In this document: in pieces, positions 35,401 to 46,100 of the stretch | Numbering within the stretch: the stretch's first letter is position 1 | Layout: each line of letters starts with the position of its first letter | NCBI GenBank assembly: GCA_026225945.1 | Contig: JAMJFZ010004066.1 | Span: forward strand, 1,217,001 to 1,281,000 | Origin: Cricetomys ansorgei | Taxonomy: Eukaryota > Chordata > Mammalia > Rodentia > Nesomyidae | DNA length: 64,000 bases | Reading direction: 5' to 3' | Notes under the pieces: generated by a model | The model's database searches: none | What the model was told of the DNA's origin: nothing | The model's input: the letters and a program-made list of their open reading frames with translations, nothing else | Program-made: the position numbers and the translations under genes

Positions 35401-38400
35401 TGAGACTATTGAGAGAAAAGTCACCCAGGCTGAGTTGCGTACAAACATTTTCTATTTAGAAGTAAGCATCGTTTGACTCAGAATCATAAACATGTCCTGG
35501 AATGACCAAATAATGGCTTTTTAAAAGGAGATTTATTTTAGTGTGTGTGCCTGAGTGTGTATACGAATGCAGCACCAGCAGAGGGCAGACAAGGGCACCA
35601 GATGCCCTGGCAGTGTGAGCCTGGAACTGAACCCGGATCCTCTGTAAGAGCAGCAAGTCACTGTCCCAGCCCTCAGGATAATGGTTCTTGTTCCTTTAAA
35701 ACCTTGCTTAAACTGAATATCCATTCTGCCCTCTAAAAGGTAAGTTTTCTCTATGCCATGAGGTCAAATTACAGCTTCGTTTTCTTTTGGAACAGAATTA
35801 TTTCAGTGAACTAGAGCATTATTTTTTTTAAAGATATATTTATTTTATTTATATAAGTGTTCTGTCTGCATGTTCACCTGCACGCCAGAAGAGGACATCT
35901 GATCCCATTATAGATGGTTATGAACCCAGATGCCTTAGCTTTCAGCAAAAGGTCTCTGCAGTGCGAATATTCAGGCCAACGAAAGCAATATAGTAAAATC
36001 CTGCCTGGAAAAGGAATTTAAAGGCATGACACATTCCCTGAAACTTCATATAATTTAACGTATTAATCTTTTCCAGGGTAGAGTTTATCAAAAGCATCCA
36101 ATTCTAAGAGGCAACAAAAATACCCAAGAAAGTCAATCTAAGAATCAGTTGTAATACACATTAACAAAGCAAATAATTAAGGTATAGAAACTGGGGCTGG
36201 AGAGATGGCCCAGAGGATAAGAGCACTTAATGCTTTCACAGGGGGCCTGAGCTCAGTTCCCAGCACCCACATTGGGGACTCACAACTGCCTGTAACTCCA
36301 GCTCCAGGGGATCAAGCGCCCTCTTCTGGGCTCCATGATTACCTGCAACTCACACATTCGCATACCCACAGAGAGACACATAATAAAGAGGAAAATAAAC
36401 CTTCTTTACAAGATACTAAGAATTCCTTACTTGGACAGACCAAGTAGTTATTAAAATTTTGATTTTTAATCTAGAAATAAAACTTTAAAACTAGATTAAA
36501 ACGAGACTGTCCTTAACTTATTTATCAGTACTGCATTCAAATGTTGCATCTACAACTTTTTAAAACAAGAGCATGACATACGAAGCAGACAAGATGTGAA
36601 TCTTTTTATCACTAATTAAGCCAGTGTTATGAGGCATTCCCTTCGCATTCTTCTGGGAAGAGACAAGATAAATGGCAGTGTGCTACCCAGAGGGGAAAGC
36701 AGTGCTTACACTGAAGTTAATTACTACTGTCATGTCGACATCACGGGCAGTTTGCTGCTTTCATGCAATTACCTACCCTCCTCCACTGTGGAGTCCAGCT
36801 GGGTGACTTTGACAGCAAGGCGATCGATTCTGTCTTGAAGAGAATTTGCTCTGATGTAGAAGTTGTTAGCCTCATTAAACAACTCACCAAATATGTCTTC
36901 TGCATGTTTGCCTATGGAAGAGAAGGGAGAAAGGCTCCTGCTGAGGAACTGCCAGTGCAGGCTCGTTACGGCCGCCATGCAGGGCTTGTCCAGATGAATA
37001 CCAAAGCAAGTGCCATGGTCCAAGGCCCTCAGAGTGGTGAAATATTCCAGACAGCCCCAGCATCTCGCTGCCTGAGCTGTCACTCACGTTAAGCTGCCAC
37101 TCAAGTTGTTATCGCTAAGTGAAACTTCTTTAAAGGAAGAAAAACAAGCTTTCATTTTACATGAAACAGAAATATTGCCTTACAAACTCAGCTTTCCTTT
37201 TATTTCTCAACAGAATTCAAGAGATCATATCGCCTAAGTGCTGGGTGCCTTCTGATGGCATTAAATTCTCCGAACGCTCGGATACGCAGGGATGCGGTAC
37301 TGAGTCACGCACACTTGAAAATCAGCACCTAAGACTTTGGTTTGAAGTTTCCGGCGGGACTCACCTCTACTTTCTGATAGGTGCTAGACGTAACACAGGC
37401 AGGGTCTCACTATGTAGCCCAGGCTAGCCTGGAATCCATATCCCCCACCCCCACCCCCACTCCGGCTCAGCCTCTCCTGGGCTGGGATTGTGAGCATTTG
37501 CCACCATGCCTGGGTCTTACTTTTTCTTAAAATCTATTTACCATTTCTGGAAAGATGCATTTCCTCACCTTGACTCTCCAAATCCCAACGCTATTCTTTA
37601 CTTGTTATACACGATTAGTGACTGACCGCTCAGTGCATCTAAGGACTTGACGTCTCTGACAGAGACACCTAGCACTTCTGCTGGCTTTCATTTCCTATCG
37701 AGTCTTTGCCCAGCGTTCAAAAGAGAATTTAAGCATTCCTGGAAGACGAGCCATGTTCTTCTATCAGTCCTGTATCACAAGAGAAACGCTCCTGATAGGC
37801 TCACGTATGCAAACACTTGGTTCCCGATGGGTGATGCTGTTTGGGGAGGTTGGGGGAATTTTAGGCGGTGAGACCCTGCAGGAGGAAGTACGTCACCGGG
37901 AATGGGCGTCACCCCACTTCCAGTTCACTCTCTCTGCTTCCTGACGTGGATGAAGATGTGACCTCTCAGCTTCCTGCTTGTCCCCTGCCACCATGCCTTT
38001 CCTGACATTATGGACTCTCCCTCTGAAACCATAAGCCAAAATAAACTCTTCCTTCTATACGTTGATTTTGCTCACAGTATTTCATCACAACAGAGAAGTA
38101 ACGGATACAAGCACTCATGTTTCAGCAGAGACCCGAAGCTTACCAGCTTAGGGCTGGTTTGGGTGCCCCTGGCCGAATCCAGGAGAACAGGAAATGTGTC
38201 TGTCTACTGTTGTAGCTCCAGCGACAGAACCGGACCTCTCCGTCATTCATTCAGCAATGAGTAAGTGAGCCCAGGACACAGAGAGGAGTTACTGTTTTCA
38301 CTTTCTAGACGATTAAACTGAGACTCACATATGGTGATCTGTTCAGATACTGTAACTGGTAAGCGGCAGAAATAGATGAGACAAAAATGGTGTCTTCCGT

Positions 38401-40056
38401 TCTCAGCTTCTATCATCTACCTCATTGAACCCCACTGGCCGCGTACAACAGTGTGACAGATCTCAAAACGTGCAACACAGAATTGCCACAGGACCCAGCC
38501 ATTTCACTTTCTGAGTGTACCCCAGAAAAGCAGCTGTTTTTCTGTCAAATAAAATTTTAATGGGCTGCAAAGATAGTTCGGTGGTTACGAGTACTTTCTG
38601 CTCTTGCAGAGGAGCCGGTTCAGTTTCCAGCACCCAATCTCTAACTCCCCATCAAAGGGATCCAATACCCTCCTCTGGCCTCTGTGGGAACCAGACACAC
38701 GCATACATGTACACAAAACACTCATACACATAAAATACATAAATAATTTAATTTTTAAAAATAAAAAAAAATAGAAAAAGATATTTGCACACGCATGTTC
38801 ACAGAAGCACTGTTTATTCAGTATGGCTAACAGGTAAAGCAACTCACGTGTCCATCAACAGATAAATAGATAATGAAATAGAATATTAGCCTTCAAAAGG
38901 CAGTAATTCTGGCATATTCCACAAGATGGATGAGCCTTAAGGACACTACGCTAAGTGAAACAAGGTGGTCACAAAAAGACAAAACATGATTTCATCACAG
39001 GCGTTATACAACAGACAGATTCAGACAGGAAGTAGAACAGTGGTTACTATGGACTTGGGGAAGGAGGAAGGTGGGGTTGTTTATGGGAACAGACTCCGTT
39101 CTATGAGATGGAATGTTCCAGGCGTCTGCCAAGGAGCAACGTGAGCATAACTCAACACTACTGAGCTACAGATCTAAACATGGTAACAATGGTCAACGTT
39201 ATGGCATGACCATAGTCACCATTAAAACTAACCCCGTGGAAGGCTTGAGGGGACAGATTGGCAGATTAGAAGCTGTGTCTGAGGGTAGATGGTTGTCATT
39301 GAAGAGATGGACTGTGCTTTCTCACATCAGCACCAAGCTGTTCCCTCTGACTCCCAGCTGCCGACTTACAGAACAGCTTTCGCTGCAAACTTCCCACACA
39401 AACACACACAGGCTTCCCTGGGAGTGCTGCGCAGACACCAGGGCTGTGGCCACCCGAGCCACCTCACTGACCAATGTCGGCAGCTGCCACGAGTGAACTG
39501 CTCTCAGGAATGGCACCAGAGTATAGAGGGTTTGGAATTAAGGAGTAAAAACACATGAACCGAATCATGAGTTGGTTAACCTAAAACCAAACTTTCCAGG
39601 CTGTTGGGTGGGGTTTCCGGTAAGACACCAACACTGTGATCCCATGAGACCCTAAGGTTATCTTGCTCCTGACTCACATAAAGTTAATCTTGTTTTCCCC
39701 TCACTAGCTTTCCGAGCATGTGATCTAAGGCTTCGCTATCTGCACTACAACAACCACTGAAGAGAAAAGACACGGATTGGACCAGTGTGTTCTTGTTAAC
39801 ACGTGAACACACAACAGATGTCGCCACTTGCAGACTTGCTGAGAATGTAAGCTAAACAGGTTAAATGTTTCTAATCCTTGGGGCACTTCAAAATCCTTAA
39901 CAAGCTGATGTGCACCGGGAATCTGAAAGAAGAACACTGAGCAGACCCTGTCCCGGATACTTTGCTCTACCACGGCTCTATGTCCAAATGTGTGACATAA
40001 CCAAATGGCATTAATTTGTTTTCTACTTGGCCATTCATAGTTCAGCACACACAGGT

Positions 40057-40103
<47 letters not shown>

Positions 40104-42361
40104 GAAACTTCAAGAGCTCCTCTCCTCCTTTGGCTACTACAGAAGCCATTCATAAGGACACCGTGCATCACTGGGACAGGTGTACACACCTCAGTCTCTT
40201 GTAGAAGTTGTGGCGTCCTTTCAAAGCGTGGTGGCTCCTGTTGAGAAAACTGCACACTTCATCTGAGATGCTACACAGGCAGAAAATGACAGATAACATG
40301 CAGCTTCTACCGTGAATGTTTGAGCTGAAGAGCATGCAATTGATGCCATCCTTCCACCCAGAAGCTCTCGATTTAGAAAGAGACACAGAACTTAAAGAGT
40401 TGTGCAATTAATACTTTTCCAGCTGCAGGAAGCGGATCAGTGGCTAACAAGGACGGAAATGGAAGGAGCTATATTTTCCGGTGAACGTGTAGAAAGCGTT
40501 GCCATTACCACGCTTCGATTCTCCAAAAAGATCTGAAAAGATGAATTCTCACAGGTACAGAGAGTCTGTTGACAGTTAAACTAAAATAATTCTGGAGTGA
40601 GTTAATGACCGTGTTGAGGGGGTTGCAATTTATTCGTTTGTTACTGACAAAGGTTCTGCTCCTGGATTTGTCAGGACCACGTGAACTCATTTCCAAGTAT
40701 GTCAGAGTAAGAGGTGTACCCCCAAAATCTCAAAGGATCAAGATGATGAAGGGGTTTTCACCCATGTTTGACAGTTGAGGTTTATTTTATTACTATTATT
40801 TTATGTGTATGGGTGTCTGCGTGTGTGTGTGCGCGCGCGTGTGCGTGCGCACGCGCATCACGTGACCTTTCCTAAATTACATCGACTAAGTGAGGAGGGT
40901 TCTAACAGGGAAGAGCTGTCCAGCGGAGGACAGCAACACACTTGGTGTGTGACAGCAGCACTCAGGAGGCCGGGGCGGCTGGGTCCAGAGACTGGCGGAA
41001 CGGAGAACTAGATATCTACCTGTAGGGGGATGGGTAGAACGACAGATGGAGGCTCTGGGTCCAGCAGGGGAGAGCGAGATGATCGGGAGGGTGCTCGCGG
41101 CAGGAAGTGAGTGGGTGTGTACAGTAAGTACCTATTCTCTGGGCAACTGACCACATTGTCATGGACTGGACGTCTGGTGCAAGAGAAAGAAACAAAGGGA
41201 GAAAAACATCGAGTGTCGGGCGCATTGAGTCGGATGTGCTTGTAAGAGACGTCTGAGTGAAGACATCAAGTGAGCAGTTGTATGAATGAGTTTGAAATCT
41301 AGGGGAGAGGTCAGAACTGTAGGTGTAAATTTTGAAGTCCGAATAAAGATGGTCTGCAGAGCTATCAGCGTAGATTAGCTTGCCAAACGTATGGGTAGAG
41401 GCAAAAGGAAGAGAAAGTCCTAAAGGCCAATTCTAGAGCATTTGTCCCAACGCAGAGAGGACGGGAAGATGAGATCATCACAGGAGACACGTCGACGTGA
41501 GGTGTTCCAGCAGTCAGGTGTAGAAAGTCTCTCCAGACAGGTAGCTACGGATGATCCAATGCCAATGAGTGAGTCTGAGGGCATCAGCAGCTTGGAAGTC
41601 ACCGCAAGTATTGGACGGACAACACCTGAGTGGGAGCAGGAGACAACCGGGGGAGTGGGGGCTGTGCGGGATGCGGGGTTCTTCGGAGGACCTTGGCTAT
41701 GAAGGGAATCAGGAAGCAGGGCAATGGGCCGAGGATGATCAGGAGATGCGGGAGCATTCTCGCTGGGTCACGTCTGATGGGAGACGGTGCAGAACAGAGA
41801 GAACTGGGTCCGACAGACTGCGCGGCCATCACTGTGAAGAGGAGCACACAGAACGCGGGGGCAGAGGCCAACACTGGGTCAACTTACTGAGAAGGGAGAT
41901 GCAGTTCTTTTACTTCCTGAGCGAAATAAACGTCACATTGCTGTGAATGTACACGTAAGGTGGGAAGAGAAGATATGAAGTGGCCAGTCCAATAACCCAG
42001 AAATTAATGACAAAATTACAGAGTCCAGAGCAATCTACCCAGGATTTCCATAAGGAAATGCCACAAACACACTGATATTCTGTGTTACTATCACTCTGCG
42101 AGTGTTTCTAATTCCCATTTTGAATTTTCCCTTGACCAGGAACGCTCTGAAAAATATTGTTTTATTTTCTAATATTTGAAAATTATCTTAAAGATAATTA
42201 TCAATTCATTTATTGTCATACTCTATTTATTAATCTCTTCAAATTTATTCTTTATATTCCATATGGTGTTTCATATGATGAACGAAAGTTTCCTGGAAAT
42301 TACAACAATGTATATTCTTTCGAGGAGAAATGTTTTATGGGCTGAGAAAGAGGCAATGGGT

Positions 42362-42444
<83 letters not shown>

Positions 42445-43054
42445 GTATTAACCAAACCAGCTTCCCTAGGCACCGCGTTTGCTATATATACTTTCCCATA
42501 ATTTTCCTTAAGTCTCTGTCTTTATCCTTAAATCGCTGTTTTATTTAGCTCTGTAATCTTTCTTTTAAGAAGTCTGTAATGATTAGGAAAAAAAGGCAGA
42601 TTTTATACTGATGAACTCGTAGAGTCTAAGCCATGTGCAGAGACTAGCTCTCATGAGTTGATGGCTGTTAAGATGATAGATTTTTTTTTAATTCCAAAGC
42701 ACCCAAAGATATATTATGTTTTGTAAAATAAATATAAAATAAAATGTAAAATAAATTTATAATGGTGTCCCCCAACAAAGAAACCCTAGGTATTTCAACG
42801 GCAAAAACAAGAAAAAAGTTCGATGATACATAATAATACTCAGCTATTAAAAGTGTGCCCTGGAAGAACCCACAGAATTCTGTATTATGCAGTGAGGATG
42901 CGCTACAGGGTTGTTTACGTCCTGAGCTGTCATTCTTAAAGACACATATACAGCATCGTCAGTAATTTCACTTGATTGGTGCAAGTTTGTGTTTTCTGTA
43001 CTTTGAGTGACTCTGGGCTAAATTTTTTACATATGGCTGACACTGCGAAGTAGA

Positions 43055-43111
<57 letters not shown>

Positions 43112-46100
43112 TGCCAATGTTACATTCAAAGGACTCCTAGCTCAGCTGATACATACTTTTCATTTCCTCTGGCTTTCAAAGGGAAATCACATTGCAGTCA
43201 TACTATAACGGTGTTGAGTATTTTCTCATGTGCTTATTTGTTATCTCGTTCTTCCTTGGTGAAAGTGTACTGGCAGTTATTCACTTTCAGAAAAAGATTT
43301 ACTTACTTCTACTTTACATTAGGAGTGTTTTACCTGCATGTATGTTGTGTACCATGTGTATGCAGTACCTACAGAGACCAGAAGAGGGCATCAGATCCCC
43401 TGAAATTGGAGTTACTGATGGTTCTGAGCCCTCGCGAGAGTGCTGGGAACTGAACCCTGGTCCTCCGTAGGAGCAACCAGTGCTCTTAACCCCTGAGCCA
43501 TCTCTCCAGTTCCTGGTACTTGTTTTATTAATTTTCTGCCTTGCTTAATACTGTTTTAAAATTTCTTTGATAAGTCTTTTATTGGATATGTGATAAAACA
43601 TATTTCTTCTATTTGGTGGCTTGCCTTCTCATTCTTTAAAAAGTGTCTTTCTTATAAGTTTCTAACTTTAATAAAGTTTTAACTTATAAAAATCATTACA
43701 CTATAGTACCAGTAAGGAATCGAATGCAAGATACTGGAGTTTTAATTGAGCAACCGGCTGAAGGGTGCGAGAGCTGGAGATTATTAACCGAGGAAAATGG
43801 TGAGAAGTATCCTCGGTTCCATGTTAGTCGGTGTGTGGAACTGACGGTCATTATCCGAAGGAAATGTCAGTGCTCCTCAGCTGGACACCAAGCAAGCAGT
43901 GCTAGCCAGAGCTTTGTCCACGAGGGCTTTTCTCCTTCACCCTCTCCTCCGATCTCCCATATTAGAAATTAGTACCATTCAAAAATCATCTGAAAATTCA
44001 CAGCGAATACTTTGTAAATGTTACTGGATAGACTCTGAAGGCTTGTAGCCCTTCATCCCTCACATGAACACTGGCTCACGTTACAGATTTCTTCTTCCTT
44101 GTGTATAAATGTTACTAACCATAAAAGCAGTAACCAATATCATCTCATTAAAGGGGCGTCAGGGTCCTACAAACCCCACTGAAAATACAACGCTGCAGAA
44201 ATCCCTTGCCCTCGAATCGGGTGCTCGATTAGGCAGTAGTAGGAATGTGGCAGCATCCCAAAGGCACAGAAAGCACAGGATCTGGGTCCTGTTTAGGGTG
44301 CGGGACCAGACTCCTCACAGGCTTTAAACCAGGGCTTCTGTCCTCACCATCCTGAGCTTCCAATAAACAGGAGAATCACGGTGACCTGGTGAGCGACAGC
44401 CTCAGCTGCTAGTTCTTTGTGGATTCCTGGTGTCGGTGTCTAGTCTAGAACCACAAGGAAACTAGTGGGTCTCCAGGCAAGGCTCTGCTCTCAAGAGCAC
44501 ATGCTCTCAAGAGAGGTACGTCCAATCTGGGGTCGAGGCAAATCCTTAAGCTCCCAGTAAAACCCTTCCTTGATGGCCTGTCAGACAGAGTCCAGCCTTT
44601 CTCTAACCTGTAGGAAAACCGGGTGCTGCACATCATCCATCTGGACCTGGACCTGCAAGTGAGTCATGGTGGACGGTGTGTGGGAGAGGGATCAGATTTG
44701 ATGCTGGACAGGAGAAAGAGGGTTGGATTTGATGGTGGAGGGGGGAAAGAGAGGTTGGACAGAAAAGCAGAGAAGGTCTCCTTTCTCATCTGGATTGAAT
44801 GAATAATGGTTAGCAACCCCAAGAAAGTGTTTTAAAAGATTCCACTTCGGCTTTATCATAGGTAAAGGGTGAGATACTTGGCAAAAAAGACAAATTCATG
44901 AACTCCTAAAACCTCACATTATAAATCCCTGAGAAGGAGTTGGAAGGAAGGATGCAGACTCATGCTCTAGAATGCACAAAGACCCGGGCCAGAGCCCTGA
45001 CACCAAGAAACACAGCACCTCTGATGATTATGAAAGACAGGGTCTCATGTAACCAGGCTGGCCTGGAGCTCACCAGGTGTGTAAGGTGACTCTGAACTCG
45101 GGATCCTCCTGCCTCCACTTCCCGGGTGCTGACACAGTGATGGGGTGATGGGAGGTGATGGAGGCCTGGAGATGGGGTGATGGGAGGTGATGGAGGCCTG
45201 GAGATGGGGTGATGGGAGGTGATGGAGGCCTGGAGATGGGGTGATGGGAGGTGATGGAGGCCTGGAGATGGGGTGATGGGAGGTGATGGAGGCCTGGAGA
45301 TGGGGTGATGGGAGGTGATGGAGGCAAGCACTCTATCAGCTGAGCTACATCCTGATCGCCTCCACCCCATTTTAAAAATTACACTTATAAATTCTGACTC
45401 TGGTGCTAGCACAACCCACTTTCTCACGGTGGGCTGCTCCCTGCATGGAAAGGCCCCCAAGGACTGAATGTAATGGGGGCGGGGGCTGGGCACATCCAAC
45501 GCAACCAAACAGAATGGACTGCACAGGTGGAGGACACGGCTGAACCATACTGAAGTGCGGTGGTTTGAATGAGGACTGTCTCCCACAGGCTCGGGTCCTT
45601 GATCACTTGGCCCCTGTTGGTGGTGCTGTTTGGGGAGTTACTGAACTATTAGGAGATTACAGATCCCATCGACTGAGCTTTCTTCTCAGCTCTGCCTACT
45701 CCACACCTTGGGTTTCCCAGGAGGTCACCATGGCTCCTTATCCCGGCACGACATTTTAACGGCAGCTCCCATGATTCACTGTGTTAGAAACACAGTTCAA
45801 ACTTGCTAAAATGAACTGACTGGCACAGACTATCTTCTAAATGCAGGCACATGGGTCTGCTTTTGGTGGTTGGCATCTCTGGTCCATATTCCGTCTCCAC
45901 TATGGGATGCTTCCTGGAATCCTGTTTCAATGCTCTCCAAGTGAGTCTACAAGAGAGGTAGGCTTGGGAGCCACTGAGGGAACCTAGCTAGGGACTGAGT
46001 GTTCTAGAGGCACGTACCCACCGCTGGTCTAGTCCCGAGGTCACAGAAGGTCAGTGTGCAGTGATGCCAAGGCTCTGTATGATCTTGTGCAATATAACGA

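Larger units (their letters stand above)
35406..36776 (-). other. Wasf3: Wasf3 intron between coding exons 2 and 3
   Basis: Holds antisense B3-type copies at 35523-35682 and 35829-35950 and a sense B3 at 36191-36400. No gene is seen. Confidence 0.8.
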
